Of a stretch of DNA of 64,000 bases, positions 1-11,712 are shown piece by piece. Made by a program: the position numbers and the translations under genes. Position 1 is the stretch's first letter, and the number at the start of each line of letters is the position of its first letter. This stretch comes from Leucosporidium creatinivorum. Its lineage: Eukaryota; Basidiomycota; Microbotryomycetes; Leucosporidiales; Leucosporidiaceae. The notes below the pieces were generated by a model. The model was not told where the DNA came from. It saw nothing but the letters and a program-made list of their open reading frames with translations, and did no database searches. Location: assembly GCA_001600635.1 (NCBI GenBank), contig BCKL01000019.1:124001-188000 (forward strand). The letters run 5' to 3'.

Positions 1-172
1 CCATGCAATCCCGTCCTTCAGATACGTTGCACGGCCTCGCGGACGGAGACCAGCGGGCAGCAGAGACGGTGAGAGGAAGAGAGCCCCCGCTTCAATTTCT
101 CCCTTCGCCTGCTCGCTCGCTTCCTTATCCTCGCTCCTCTGCCGTCCAATCGCACTCGCCCTTGCTACTCAG

Positions 173-1435
173 ATGCCTGAACTTCTCAATACTACTGGCC
201 CTACCGGTCTCAGCGCTCACATCAACTTCATTGTTCCTCGAGAAGAGATTAAGCAGCCGCTGTCCAACTATCTCCGCTTCGACGTGGCTAATCTGCCTCC
301 AACTACTGGTGAGGCCTCGACCAGGAGGAGCTACTACAATGCTGTGCTGACGGCTGCCCCACTTCAGAAACCCTCATTCCACTGCATGACCTACGCGAGG
401 ACATGGAGAGCTTGCCCTCGGTCGAGGAGCAGCTGGACAAGTCTGGGTAAGATCTGAGCCTCCTAAGCCTTTCATACACGTACTTACACACTCTTGGCTT
501 CCTATAGATACGCTGTCTTGACCCACACCTCCGCCTGCGATCTTGGAGAGGCTCTGGACACCGTCTCGGGCACCGATTCCTACATCGCCGAAGCTATCAG
601 CCTTTACAAAGAGCAGCTAGGTGCGACCAAAGTCATTCCCTGGAACTCGGTTATCCGCTCCAACTCGTCTGACGCCGGTAAGCCCCGTTTTCCACCCGTG
701 CGCTCGTTCCAAGACTCACCGAGCTTCCTAGCGCAGGCAAGGAGACAGTCGAAGCTCGCCAGCTCTCCCCCGAGAAGGGCATGCCTCCTATGAAGCAGGT
801 CAAAGCAACAGCTCGCTCGGCGCACGTTGATCAAGATGAAGACTACGCAAGGGTCATCTGCAAGCGCGCTGCTGGTAAGGCCTAAACTTTCGGTGCTGTT
901 GCTCGCTTTCCTCTCCAAAGGCTGACCTTCTCTCTGCAGGCGACGACGTCTTCGAAAAGTACAGTCGGGTACAGATCATCAACCTCTGGCGCCCTCTGAC
1001 CGGTAAGCTTGGGCGAAGGGCGTCTAGTCTAGTCGCTTTTAACGCTTCTGCTCGCAGGACCTGTCACCAACGCTCCTCTCGCCATCGCCGACTACACCAC
1101 TATCGACGTCAAGAACGACATGCTAGTATTCGCTTCCGCCTATGGAACAGGCTACGGAATCCACTACAGCCGTGAGTTACGGCCTGCACGCCTTCGCCGA
1201 GTAGCTCCCAGCTGACCCTCTGCCGCTCTCAGCCGCGCAAAAGTGGAGCTACATCCAACACCAGCTTCCGAGCGAGAATATTCTACTGCGCTGCTTCGAT
1301 AGCTGGCAAGGGAGGGACGGACAGGCGCTCTTCTGCCCCCATGTAGCTTGCGACGTGGTGGGCGAGCCCGATCTCGGTATTGCAGAGGTTCCGAGGACGA
1401 GTATCGAGCTTCGCATGGTTGTACTACACGCTTAA
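173..1435 (+). CDS. CmcJ/NvfI (AsaB-like) family oxidoreductase, multi-exon
   Basis: This gene encodes a roughly 300-residue protein of the fungal CmcJ/NvfI family (AsaB, gibberellin-desaturase-like), thought to be Fe(II)/2-oxoglutarate-type oxidoreductases of secondary metabolism. The protein is read through about seven short introns. The first (from about 309) joins DVANLPPTT to ETLIPLHDLRED, and the next (from about 448) joins QLDKSG to YAVLTHTSACDL. Family marks seen are SAHVDQDE (the HxD-like metal site), INLWRPLTGPVTNAPLAIAD, CFDSWQG, LFCPH and the closing RTSIELRMV. The start at 173 is the first ATG in the frame that opens the domain. The family assignment rests on these motifs; substrate and pathway are unknown. 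No other biosynthetic genes lie beside it, so a solitary catabolic or detoxifying role is as likely as a cluster role. Confidence 0.72.
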
Positions 1436-2071
1436 ACTCCTTTCAATCGATTTGTTGCATCTCTCCAAGTTCAAGGCTCATCTGAGACCGCGCCGAGCTC
1501 GTCGCCAGCTAGTCCGGACTGCGAGCGAGAACGTCTCGCTCCTCGTCACACGACTTTGACCGTACCAGTGGGGTCCGAAGCGTGTCTCTCACACTACTTC
1601 AAGGAAGTAAGCTCGACAGAGCAGGCAGCGGACAGCTTTTCCCGGTTGAGACAAAGGAAGAAGGAAGGGGCTCGCCCTTACCTTTGGCTAGTTTCTGTGC
1701 TGTCGAGATGTCGGAGATCGTCGCAAGGTCATCGACTCTACGCACTGACGATTCGCTGGATACGCCGTCAGCAAGCAACAGCTCGGCTCAGCAAAGGCTG
1801 TCGGCGCCGAGCAGGAGGTGCTCGCCGCCTTCACCGAGCTCGCGCTCCACGAGCTGCAGCCTCTGCTCTTTCACGCACAGCGTGCTGAGTGCTGTTGAGC
1901 TTGCACAGGATATGCACTCTCAACAGGGTTAAACAAGAGTCAAAGAGCGGAGATTAGGCGCCGCCGAGAATTCGCGGGGTCACCGCCGACTCGCATCTGA
2001 AATCTCGAGGAGGGAACGATGATGCAACCGAAGCTCTCTACAGCTCTCTTCTCCTCCACCTACCTCCCAGC
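1436..2071. other. intergenic stretch
   Basis: No gene is supported here. Short open frames at 1556-1932 overlap each other in two frames, have no recognisable protein and no splice pattern that would extend them. The interval holds the 3' end of the upstream oxidoreductase gene and the promoter of the gene starting at 2072. Confidence 0.5.
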
Positions 2072-2913
2072 ATGTCAGCCTGGCTTCCTAGCGAAATTTG
2101 CCCGCCCTCACCGCCGCTCTTCAACAGTCGCGCCGAGCCATCGCCGATGAGACCTACCTCCCCTTCGCCAGTTCTCAGCTCGCTTGCCGCAACGGAAAGA
2201 AAGCAGTTGTTTCCTAAGCACCTCCCTCCTCCACCTTGGAACCCCTCTCGCCCGCCAGCAGTCGACGAAGCGACAATTCTCCTTTTAAACGGGCTCGAAG
2301 CGGTCCCGGCCAGCTTCGTTCGTACCGCCCTTCAGCGCCTCGGTAAGCTCGATTGAGTGACTCCAATTGCTCATGTCACTCACTACGACTCGCGCTTGCA
2401 GGCTCTAGTCTCCTCGCCTCGTCCCTTTCGTCCGTGCCAGCTGCTCAACTCCACCTCTTCGAACGCCCCGCCAACAACACCAGATCCAGCACGTCGCACC
2501 CTTCTCTACCTTCATCAACACACACCCTCCTCCTACACTTCGACGACGGCTCCAACTCCCTCTTACTCCCCGTCCTCGGCCTTCTTTGGGCGCTCACATC
2601 CCAGGCGCTCGCTTGCCTCGCATCTCCCTCCACCGACTCGACACCGCTCGAACTGCACCTCCCCTCACTCGAAGGGTTTGCCATCTTCCTTGACTGGATG
2701 CACTACCCGACTCGAGCAACCCTGCTCAACGCGATCCATCGCAACGACCCTCCTTCGGCGCAAGAAGCAAACGACTCGGTGCTGGCGCTGAGGAAAATGC
2801 AGAGGCTCTGTGCGCTGTGGCGGACTGTCGCGGCGCTTCAGGTTGCCGATGAGGAACTCTGGGAGGTGATGAGGGAGTCTTGGGAGGAGCTGGCGGTGCA
2901 GGCAAGGAGGTGA
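2072..2913 (+). CDS. unrecognised protein, two exons
   Basis: I do not recognise this gene. Exon 1 (2072-2341) encodes a Pro/Ser-rich N-terminus ending in PASFVRTALQRLG. A 60-nt intron (GTAAGC donor, acceptor CAG near 2401) follows. Exon 2 encodes about 170 residues with a Ser-rich start, then an amphipathic, Leu-rich region (LLLPVLGLLWALTSQ, LHLPSLEGFAIFLDWMHYP) and a helical end rich in Trp and Glu. No signal peptide or clear membrane helix is seen. The pattern 'LPSLEGFAIFLDWMHY' followed by a helical tail suggests a small all-alpha regulatory domain, but I cannot name it. The coding call rests on the clean splice and the even codon pattern. It lies tail-to-tail with the glycosyltransferase gene, about 255 bp away. 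Confidence 0.5.
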
Positions 2914-3168
2914 GCTCGGCGGAGAGGCTTCGAGCCGATCTGAAGGCGGGGACGGGCTTCCTTTGAGGCAGGCGAGAAGGAGTGTAGCTTTGAGGAGATG
3001 AACGAGTGCTAGGTCTCGTGTTGTAGTACTATCGACTAGTAGCGTCGCTTTCGGAAGGCTGATCCAAGACACGGCTCATTCTCGGCTCAAAGGCGCCCGA
3101 CAAGAGAAGCGATCATGCGAGCCGATAAATATCATAAGAGAGTCTACAACACGATTTACAGAGCAAAC

Positions 3169-5258
3169 TTAATCCTCGTCTTTGCTATCCATCGCAAAAT
3201 GCCCCGCCGAGTTCCAGAGCCGACCAACGAAAGCGGCGCCCTTGCCTCCCTTCTCCTTCTCCTGCTCCGACCACACCGCCGTTCGACCAGCAATGACTTG
3301 CTCGGTGAATTGACTGTTCTTGCCGCATTTGCCGGTGGTGGAGGCGGAGGCACTGGAGGCGCCGGCGATGAAGACTGCGAGGCGGAGTCAGCTCGGCGCG
3401 ACGAGGAGAGGAAGCAAGAAACACACCTTCAGCCTTCATGAGCACAATCTTGTCGACGATACCAACGATCGCGCCATCCAACTCCTGGAAGTCGACCTTG
3501 CCCTTGCCCAACATCCCCCTCATCTCCCTCGAGAGCTTGACCTTGCTCTGCTCCTTGACAAACGACGTCAACTCGAGCCTCCCTTCTTTCTCCCTCTCCG
3601 CTCCAAACTGCTCCTCGAATTCGTCGAGGAAGCCCCTCATCGCGACATGGTGCTCGGGCGTGAGCATCTTGTTCAAAGTCCCCGAATGAGCATCGGCGGA
3701 CCCTCCCTGCAGTCCTTCGATCGGGTAGTCCATAGCGAGGTAGACTTGCTTGATTTGAGGGTATTGCTGCTTGAGCTCGGCGAGTCGGCGGATGAGGGAG
3801 GAGGCGCAGGTCGAGAGCGCCGAGACGGGGAGGGTTTCGGTGCGCCAGTGGATGGCGATGTAGGGGGAGAGGGAGGTGGTCATTTGCTGGCCGAGAGTTG
3901 TCCAGTGTGAGGAGTAGCGGAAGTAGGAATAGGGAGCGGGGGTGGGGCGTGTGGGAGCAAAGTAGGATGCGAGGGCCGGGGAGAGAAGCGAGTAGCGTAG
4001 ACTGGGAAGTGAAGCGAGGGTCAGCGGAGCGCCTGAGGGAGAAGAGAATACGACGCACTTGTACTGTATGACTATGACGTCGGGCGAGCCTTGATCCGAT
4101 GCCTCATCCTCCAACAACGTCCTCACGACTTTCTCTCCGAACTGATGCCGCACCTCATCCGACTTGTAGTCGTTGGAAGGAGAGAAGAATGCGCGAGGCG
4201 AATGCGTCGCAAAGTCGAGTCGAGTGGAGCCGAGGCAGAAGCGGTTGAGGGGCATGATGGCGGCGTCGTCGGGCACGGGACTCCCTCGCGACATGGCGAC
4301 GAGTTGTGCTGTTGGGACCTTCTTCTTGTCTCGCTTGGTGTAGGCGATAAAGTCTCGGTGGGTGATGTAGGGGATGTCGAACGAGGCGAGCGAGTCGGGG
4401 TCGTAGTAGAGAGAGAAATCGTTGCCGTAGCAAGTGCCGAAGCGGGAGCGTCTGACTTGCGGGAGGACGAGGGTGCGGTTGAGGCTGATGGCGAGGAGTC
4501 CGAGGTTGTAGAGGTGGCTCTGAGCTTTGGTCTCTTGCTCGCCCATCCAGGCGACGAGGAGATAGCGACCAGTCGGTTCAGCGAGGGGCTTCGGCGGCGG
4601 CGGCGCCTGTTGCTCCACTTTGACGTAGACAAGGTCCTCCTTTGCTGGTGGTGGCGGATTGGCGGGTCGCGGAGCGTAGATGGGTCGTCGGAGAGGCGGG
4701 GCTACTGGTCTTGCTGGGAGAGGCGAGTCTGGTTCGACGTTTGGCGGTTCGGCGACGACTAGCGGATCCTTCGGGACGGCTCCCGCTCCCTTGCCCAGCG
4801 CAAACGTATCTTGCTCCGCCGCAAATCCACTCGTCCCGAACCTCGCCAGCACATCACTCCTCAACAAGACCTGCACCAGAACGATGACGGCTCCTCCAGC
4901 GACGCAGAGCCACAGCGCGACTCGTTGAAGGGTGACACCCTTGCCCAGGTGATCCTCGACCCATTCCCTGGCGCGATGCTTGGAGCGTAGGACTTGTTTC
5001 CGTGCTCTCCGCGTTGTAGGCGAGTCGGGGACGAGGCGGTAAGTGCGTTTCGAAGGGGGAGTGGTGGGGACGGTAGGGAGGGTGATTCGATGGGAAGTGG
5101 AGAGGGTGCGTTGGTGGATGTGTCGAGTGTATTGTTGCTGCTGTACACTGCGTGAGGTCGGTGATGTGGGAGCCGCTGGAAGAGAGCAAAAGCGACGCGA
5201 TTAGTTCGGGCGCGTCTCTTTCGCATTGGACAGCAGTGAAGAGCTTACCAGTGGACAT
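3169..5258 (-). CDS. type II membrane glycosyltransferase, protein O-fucosyltransferase-like
   Basis: The first exon is only ten bases (MST plus one base). After a 70-nt intron the frame continues as AAPTSPTSRS and reaches a basic stretch and a single membrane helix, VALWLCVAGGAVIVLVQVLL, typical of a Golgi type II enzyme. A proline-rich stem follows, then the catalytic region beginning RYLLVAWMGEQETKAQSHLY, where the family normally has its nucleotide-sugar-binding start. A later YIAIHWRTETLP carries the H-x-R-x-E-type motif of GDP-fucose O-fucosyltransferases. Two more introns are inferred: about 4009-4059 (IQYK to LRYSLLS) and about 3370-3431, after which the last exon gives VFIAGASSASAS and the conserved-looking end. 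Total length is about 600 residues. The fucosyltransferase superfamily is fairly secure; donor sugar and acceptor are not. Confidence 0.72.
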
Positions 5259-5751
5259 GCTGTTCTACAGTCGACAGCAGCGCTGAGGGAGAGCTCTCCC
5301 AGAGGTGTACTCGAGCTACAGAGGCGGAAAAGCAGAACGAAGCGAGACGTAAAAGGGAGAGCCGCTCGAGCGAGAGACCAAAGAAGATCAGCGCGTCGAG
5401 CCAACGGCCTGCTTCGCTGCAGGATTTCGTCTTGTGCAGAGTCGTGCGACATTGCTGCTGCTGCATCCCCCATCTCCCCTTTGTGCTCTCGCTGTTGTAC
5501 AGCAGCCGGTTCTCTTCCCTCTCCCCTCATCGCCGACCGTTGGAGCCGGGGAAGGCCTGACGAGCGAGAAGCTGCTTATGGTCATTCACTAGCTTGAGCG
5601 CTCGCTAAGGGTGCCGTTCAAAGCTGCAACTCGTCGTCGAACTACAGCTTGGACCTCTGCCCGTTTCTCTGGACTGCAAGACCGAGTTCGGCCCTCGCTG
5701 CGAATGACCTCCGGCTCGGTCGAAGTTACCTGGTACAATGAGCGCCCGGAT
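5259..5751. other. intergenic stretch
   Basis: About 490 bases hold the promoter of the glycosyltransferase gene and the 3' end of the MFS gene, both on the minus strand. Overlapping short frames exist but none has a recognisable protein. Confidence 0.45.
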
Positions 5752-8410
5752 CTAATGCAATGATCTACCTCTACCCCTCTCTCCCATCTCCCCTCTACTA
5801 GCGCTCTCTTTCTCCTCGACATCACTCCGCTCCAGCACCTTCTCCTCCCGCCCGGCCGAGACCAACGTCGCAGCACTCGCCGTCTCCCCCTCCTCAACCA
5901 TCTCCTCCCCCTTCTCCCTCTCTGTCCTTGCCTGAGGTCCATCCATCCCAGCCTGCTCCTCCCACTTGGCTCCATACGCCCTCATCCGCTCCCCGTACCG
6001 AATCGTCAAGCAGACGAGCAGGAAGCCCACCCAGCAAAGAGCGGCGGAGAAGGTGTTGGTCCAGCCTACGCCGATCTGCATCTGTCGCGATGTAAGCTAG
6101 AGGTCAGCTCGGGCGCCGAGAGGAGAAAGAGGGCAAGCGACGAACGATGAGAGGTAGAACGAACGCCGAGGCCGCCGCTGAGAGAGTGTACCGCAGAGCG
6201 TTGTTGACGGCAATGACTTCAGAGCTCTTGTGCTGCATCACGTCGACACAATACGTGTTCGCAGCAGTGAGGACGAACCTGAAAAGAGGGGAGGGGGGGG
6301 GAGGGGAGGGGAGGGGGAAAAGGGAGATCAGCTTGTCGTCCCCTCGCGTCGCTCCCTGCACCTCGAAGAACTCACATCAACCCCACTCCATCAAAGAACA
6401 GCAACACCACCGCCAACGCCAAGCCCACCTTGCCTCCCACCTTGTCCAACACCCACCCCAACGCCAAAACCGAGCAAGGCAAGATCCCGCCTCCCCCGAG
6501 CAGAGTAGCGCGTAGCCGGTCCTCGGGGACGTAGACGCCTTTCCGAATTTTGTACCAGCGGGTGAGCTCCCAGTCGGCGTATTTGCCGGTGACTTGCGAG
6601 GCGAGAGCGTTGCCGAGCTGTGGGAGGGGAAGTGAGGAAAGGAGAAGATTAGCGGTGCGGCTGAGTGGGGAGGTAAGAGGGAGAAAGGTGATGGAAGAGA
6701 AGTAGGAGCAAAGAAGAGAATGTGAAAGGAGATGAGAAGCGAGACTCACGCCTTGCGCGATGTAGAAGCAGCCAAGAAGAGCGAGGTTGGTGATGTTGTA
6801 TCTCGGCGCGAGGGTTTGAGAGAGGGGGACGAGGATCGTGTAGGTCGACATGAGGACGAAGGCCGAGTTGATGCTCTGTGGCGGTAGTCGAAGGTGTCAG
6901 CGTTAGCGAGCCGGGCCGAAGCGAGCTTCGGCGCTCGTCGCTCGGCTTGAATCTCATCATTGAATCAGGTGAGGGGATGAGACTCACCACCAACAGAATG
7001 TGCGGCTGCCTCAATAGCTTGACCGATCCCACCGGGTTCAGGAAGACCGTGTCCCTCCAAGCCCTCCTCACCCAACCACCACCCTCCTCCTCTCCCCTCT
7101 CCCTCCTCTCTTCCCTCATTCCCTCAATCCCCTTCCGATGACTCGTCTCCGGAAAACAACAGAACGTCAAAACGCAAGCCACGACTCCCATCGCAAACAA
7201 CAACCACTGCATGGCCCTCCAGCCCGTTCCTATTGGCTTGACGTACTCGGACAGTACGCCGGCGATGGCAGGGGCGAGGGCGGGACCGATGAGGATGCCC
7301 GAGTAGAAGTAACCCATTGCTGCGCCGCGTCGGTGGCGAGGGTAGAGGTCGCCGATGGTGCCGGCGCCGACGGAGAGGACGGCCGAGGAACCAGCTGAAG
7401 AGCGCCGAGAGGTGAGAGAAGGAGTTAGCGCTCAGCTCGGTCGACGGGGAGGGCAGATGCAGAGAGAGGAGATATAGAAGAGCAGAGACGCTGAGCTTAC
7501 CTCCCTGGATGATGCGTGTGATGATCAACGCGACGAGCGAGTTGGAGAGAGCTACGCCGAGTGAGCCCAAAGTGTAGATGGGTAGCGAAGTGAGGTAGAT
7601 GGGTCGTCGGCCATCTATCGGTAAAGATTGTCAGCGGTCTTGCCGCGCCTCCCAGAGACGGAGGAACGTACAGAGTCCAGCGTAAGGCGCCCACATCAGG
7701 GGCACGACGCCGATGACGAAGATGTATATTGCTACGGTGGCGTTGAGAACCGTGGGAGTAGTGTGAAGGTCGTCACAGATTTGAGGAATGGAAGGGAGAA
7801 AGGCGGAGGAGGAGAAGGCTGTTCGGCGTAGAGGGAAGAGTCAGCGCCGAGCCGAGCGCACACAGAAGCTGAGAGACGACTCACGAGCCAACAGCGCCGC
7901 GAATGCTACCATAGCAACAATACAACTCTTCCTCTTCTCGCTGAATCTGTTGTACATCTTCTCCGCCGTTATTTCCGCTTCAGTCATGGTCTGCGCTTGG
8001 TCTGGCTGCTGATCGACGTCCAGCTCGTCCTCCTGAGCCTCGGCGATCTCTTCGGTCTCCTTTCTTGCTCTGCCTGCAGCCCCAGCAGCTCCAGCTGTCG
8101 TCTTCCCTCGCCTCGAACTCCTCATCGACTGACTCAGCCCCAGCCCTCCTCCTCCCCGATAGCCTTCCACCTCTCCACCTCGGCCCACGCTGGACCTCGA
8201 TAAACTTGGCGACAGTTCCAAATCCGCCATAGCCTGTGAGCTAGGCAAGTCGTACGCTCCTGCTCCTCCTCCGCCGGAGCCGGCGAGCTCATACCCTCGA
8301 GTGCGGGACGAGATGGACGAGGAGCGCTGAGGGCGAGGGGCTGCGGATGGGGCTGAAGCTGTAGGTGAGGTTGAGGTTGATGGCAATGCTGCGCTGCTTG
8401 GTAAGCTCAT
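5752..8410 (-). CDS. MFS transporter, drug:H+ antiporter (DHA1)-like
   Basis: A multi-exon gene for a major facilitator superfamily protein of about 650 residues. A cytosolic N-terminal tail of about 150 residues is Ser/Gly-rich. The domain opens at EKMYNRFSEKRKSCIVAMVA. Further exons give PIYTLGSLGVALSNSLVALI, then the loop DLYPRHRRGAAMGYFYSG and PALAPAIAGVLSEYV (the antiporter 'motif C'-like region). GTGWRAMQWLLFAMGVVACV and CCFPETSHRKG end the first half. The C-terminal half runs from RQPHILLV to a last helix, AALCWVGFLLVCLTIRYG, and an acidic Glu-rich tail. This layout matches DHA1 transporters such as the polyamine/quinidine (Qdr, Tpo, Dtr1) group. The substrate cannot be told. A G-run intron at 6288-6322 (C-rich in the transcript) is the only odd stretch. 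The promoter is shared with the divergent gene at 8747. Confidence 0.82.
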
Positions 8411-8746
8411 CTTGCTGGCTGCACGAAGAGCGAAGCGAAGAAGCGAGAGAGACAGTCAAAACGGGAGCAAGCGAAGTGCTTTCGGCCGGTAGTCGAGTGC
8501 AGAGATTGGAGAGGCTGGTAGAGCAGCCAAAGCTTCTGATAGGTTTTAACAGAAAGCTACAGTCACGCGAGCTTGTGCCGAGCTTGGTTTGGTCGGAGAG
8601 GAGGCTCATCAGCTCAGCGCGACGAAGGCGAGACGGCTCAGCTTCGAAGCTTCTCTAGATCTCTCGCTTCGACTGTTCACTGCTTCATCTCGTTCCGCAC
8701 GCCCGATCGACTACAGCTCTTTCTCAATCGTTACTGCTCTTCAAAT
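8411..8746. promoter_or_regulatory. divergent promoter region between MFS and Cdc25-like genes
   Basis: A 336-bp gap separates two head-to-head start codons, so it must serve both genes. I see no clear TATA box or named binding site. The stretch just before 8747 is pyrimidine-rich, as is usual for fungal transcription starts. Confidence 0.45.
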
Positions 8747-9637
8747 ATGGCCTCCCGTTTCATCGACCACTCCGAGCTGGCGCAATTGATGCGCTCCGGA
8801 GCTCAGGCGGGACGAGATTACCAGGTGGTGGATGTGCGAGGTGGGTCATCGCTTCTTTATAGCTCCGAAGAGCTCCTGCTCTGCTGGCGAGCTGCAGGAG
8901 ATGCTCAGTGAGCTTTGAAGCTGATGAATCCGCCTTACGACGAGCAGATCACGACTTTGTGGGAGGTAACATGTGAGCTGTTACTCTTCCCGCACTGCAG
9001 CACATGCGACTGACCTCTATCACCTCAGCACCGGAGCTTTGAACCAACCCTCCGAGCAACGCACCGAGCAGTCGGTCCAAGATCTCGTCACCAAGCTCGA
9101 CGGCGGTTCGTCTGCTCTCTCTTACACGATTCGCCGACTCTCTCGCTGACCCACGATTACGCTGCACAGTCCCTAAAGTCATCTTCCACTGCGCGCTTTC
9201 TCAAGTCCGTGGTCCCAAGGCTGCGAGGATCTACGCCGAAGCGAAGGCTGCTGCTTCCCCTTCCTTGCCTTCCTCAGCCCCACCACCAACAGCAGCAGAA
9301 GCGGCTAGTGCATTTGCGCGGAATCCTTTCTCTCCTTCAGCGCCGGCACCAGCAGCAGCAGCATCGACAGACAAGTCGGAGGGAGGAGCAGCAGGAGGAA
9401 CGCCGAAAGAGCAGGAAGTGCTGGTGCTGAGGGACGGGTTCGAGGGTTGGCAGAGCCTGTACCGGGTGAGTTGTTCTCTATTCAAGCGTTCTCGCTTTGC
9501 TTTACTCTGCCTTAGGATTGGCGCCCGAAACCCGAGATTGAAACGCTGACTCTCGGTGCTCCCTCTCGACCGAGCAGCAAGATCCCTTGCTAGTGGAGAA
9601 GTTTGATGCGGCGCTCTGGGGGAGCTATGCGGCTTGA
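8747..9637 (+). CDS. Cdc25/Acr2-type rhodanese-domain phosphatase or arsenate reductase
   Basis: A small rhodanese-fold protein split by four or so short introns. Exon 1 gives MASRFIDHSELAQLM and RDYQVVDVR, the CH2A-like opening of Cdc25-type rhodaneses. A short exon then gives the DDDF..GGN(I) segment. The catalytic exon reads VIFHCALSQVRGPKAA, a perfect H-C-X5-R loop with Cys as nucleophile. The typical closing VLVLRDGFEGWQ is present, followed by a last exon ending WGSYAA. An Ala/Pro/Ser-rich insert of about 50 residues separates the active loop from the closing part. The family includes yeast Acr2 (arsenate reductase) and Ych1/fission-yeast Ibp1 (phosphatase); sequence alone does not choose between them. 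An ArsH-like gene lies at 46.1 kb, but not beside it. Confidence 0.8.
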
Positions 9638-10381
9638 ATCAAGTGAGAAACCATGCTATGTACGGTCTGCGGAGCAGCTGCTGGCTTGCGACAGGTGAAA
9701 GAGCCGAGAGGGCAAGAAAGGCTCGGCGCAGGCCGTCGGCGCGTTTCGTGGCCATGGTCAATTGCTCCGTCGACCTCGACGCTCACCGGGCTTGGTCAAT
9801 GCGTGCTTCGCTCTCCCTCTGGGGCTTCAGCTACCCTAATGAACGCGCCGAGCAGGTCAAGGGCCCGAGGATCAGCGGCTCGGTCAACCAGGGCTCAAGC
9901 GCTCGAACGACAACCGTCTCGGCCGGCTCGTCTCTGCTGCATCCCGAGGCGCCTCAGATGATCAGATCCCACCTGTACCCAACCAGGACGGGCAAGAGAA
10001 GATTCGGCAGCGAAGGATCGCCCTCCTCCTGCCGTCATCCGAGCGTTCGAGGCTTCGGCGACGGCGACCGGGAGCCTTGAGCCTGTCTGAAAGAGGCAGG
10101 ACCGGGAGTAGGGACGCCTCGATTAATCGGGGGGATGTTAGGGCGCCAAGTCGGCGTCGTGCATTGTAGTGACAGCTTCGCCTCTTCTTCACCATCTTTG
10201 CTCTGCTACAGCTCGACCTCCCAGCCTCCCCCCTCAACCTTTCGGCGCTCGGCGCTCTCTTCCCCTTCCACTCTCAACCGCTCCCCACTCCCATCACTCC
10301 GCCGTCGCGGGGCGCTTTTTGCGTCTCGTCGTTCTTGGAATCAAGCTACAGCACGAGCAACACCACCACTCGATTAGCAGC
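9638..10381. other. intergenic stretch
   Basis: About 740 bases without a supported gene. Open frames at 9634-10080 and 9962-10237 lie opposite each other, look like neither known proteins nor spliced exons, and are taken as chance. The last 150 bases are pyrimidine-rich (CTCCC-type runs) and are the likely promoter and leader of the gene at 10382. Confidence 0.45.
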
Positions 10382-11712
10382 ATGAGCCCCGATGTTCCCG
10401 CTGGCAATTGGCTGACGCAGCAGTGGGCAACTGCGTTCTATCTACCGACCTACGTTGGTCAATCCTTCGTCCCTCCTCTCTATGGACTATTTCTCGGACG
10501 CTTCTGCGCGCATCTGGCCGATGGGGAGCTGTGGAAGGAGCATACCAAGTGGTACCGAGCGTTCTTGTACGGCATTGCCACGCTTTTGACGGTCTATACT
10601 CTCCTCGTTGCTGAGGAGGCATGCTACTGGGGAGGTAAGTTCGATCACTCTATCGAAGTGTTGCTGCGGAGGTCTACAGCTGGCTAGTGGAGCTGCTGGG
10701 GCTTGCCTCGCCGAGCACCGAGCGTGCGCCGAGCTGAGCTGACCTTCTCTTCTCTCCCCCTCTCTATTGCAGCTCTCCAGAAGCGTAGCATGGAGTCCAT
10801 CTTGAATGGACATGCAGTAGACGTCGCAATCCCGCTACTAGGTGGCCTCATCTCGGCGCTCGTTTCGTCCGCCTTGGCCTACCGCGCATCCCACCTCTTC
10901 ACCTCCCGCCCCTCAAGATGGACCTTCCTGGGCGTCGTCGGATCCATCATCTTGTGCTCAGTCACAGGCTCGCTATTGGTTGCGTACAATGCCTCCCTCG
11001 TGAGTCGGATGCGGAGTTCGGCGCCGGGACCGAGAAGCTGACCTCTGCCAACGCCGCCGAGCAGCTGCTGCAGGACGATGAATCCAGTACCTCCTTCACG
11101 TTCAACAACTCCATCACCCTTTGGACGTCTACAGCTGCAGCTGCTGATGTCGTCATTTCGCTGGCTCTTTGGTTCAACCTGCGGCGCCGACTCGGGGAGG
11201 GTTTTGAGGCTTCGGACTCGATCCTGCGCACAGTGAGTTGCTTCGCAACATCTCTAGACCTTGCTGACTTAAGCTCTCATCTCTAGCTGGCTCGCGTGGG
11301 CCTCAAGACCGCTGGCTACACGACAATTGTGGCCTTGGTCGCTGCCGCTCTCTCGGCTTTCCCGCAAGACGACTACCGAACTGTCTCCGCCGTCTACGCA
11401 GCCTTCCTCCCTCTACCATGCCTCTCCTGCCTCTCCCTCTTCACCACCCTACACTCGCAGCGGACTGTCCGGGACCGCAAGGTCGCTCTGTCGTTGGCCG
11501 GCAACCTCGAGTCTATCATCGCGCCCGTCTCGTTCTCGGACCCCCTGCCCTCAGATCGTCGGGGAAGCCAAGTCAGTCAGATTTGGGAATCAGGACAAGG
11601 GTTGGACGCGAGGGACAAGGAAGCTTGGAAGCCTGACGAAGCTCGGCGGGAGGAGGGGAGTGTCTTGTCGCGCGACTCGGAGGACACGGAGAGTGACCAG
11701 TCGCCCGTTTAG
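10382..11712 (+). CDS. seven-helix membrane protein, DUF6534-like, tandem copy A
   Basis: Four exons encode about 330 residues. The N-terminal part reads VPAGNWLTQQWATAF, then PPLYGLFLGRFCAHLADGEL and a helix ending VAEEACYWG. The next exon opens LQKRSMESILNGHAVDVA and holds two helices (LGGLISALVSSALAYRASHL, FLGVVGSIILCSVTGSLLVA). The C-terminal half has the hallmarks of DUF6534 of basidiomycete membrane proteins: STAAAADVVISLALWFNLRR, then SDSILRT, a long helix pair and CLSLFTTLHSQRTVRD. A polar, Ser/Asp-rich cytosolic tail ends in SDQSPV. The role of the family is unknown. It is a close paralog of the gene at 12423 and a more distant one of those at 14176 and 33345. The start at 10382 aligns with the start of copy B. 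Confidence 0.78.

Noticed and set aside
1556-1932. Two overlapping 110-116 codon frames as genes
   Set aside because: No domain, low-complexity Ser/Arg composition, and they overlap each other in different frames.
6288-6322. Functional G-quadruplex
   Set aside because: The G-run is on the non-transcribed side of an MFS intron and reads as a pyrimidine tract in the transcript, a normal splice feature.
9634-10080. 148-codon frame after the Cdc25-like gene
   Set aside because: It starts at the stop region of that gene, shows no domain and is opposed by other frames.
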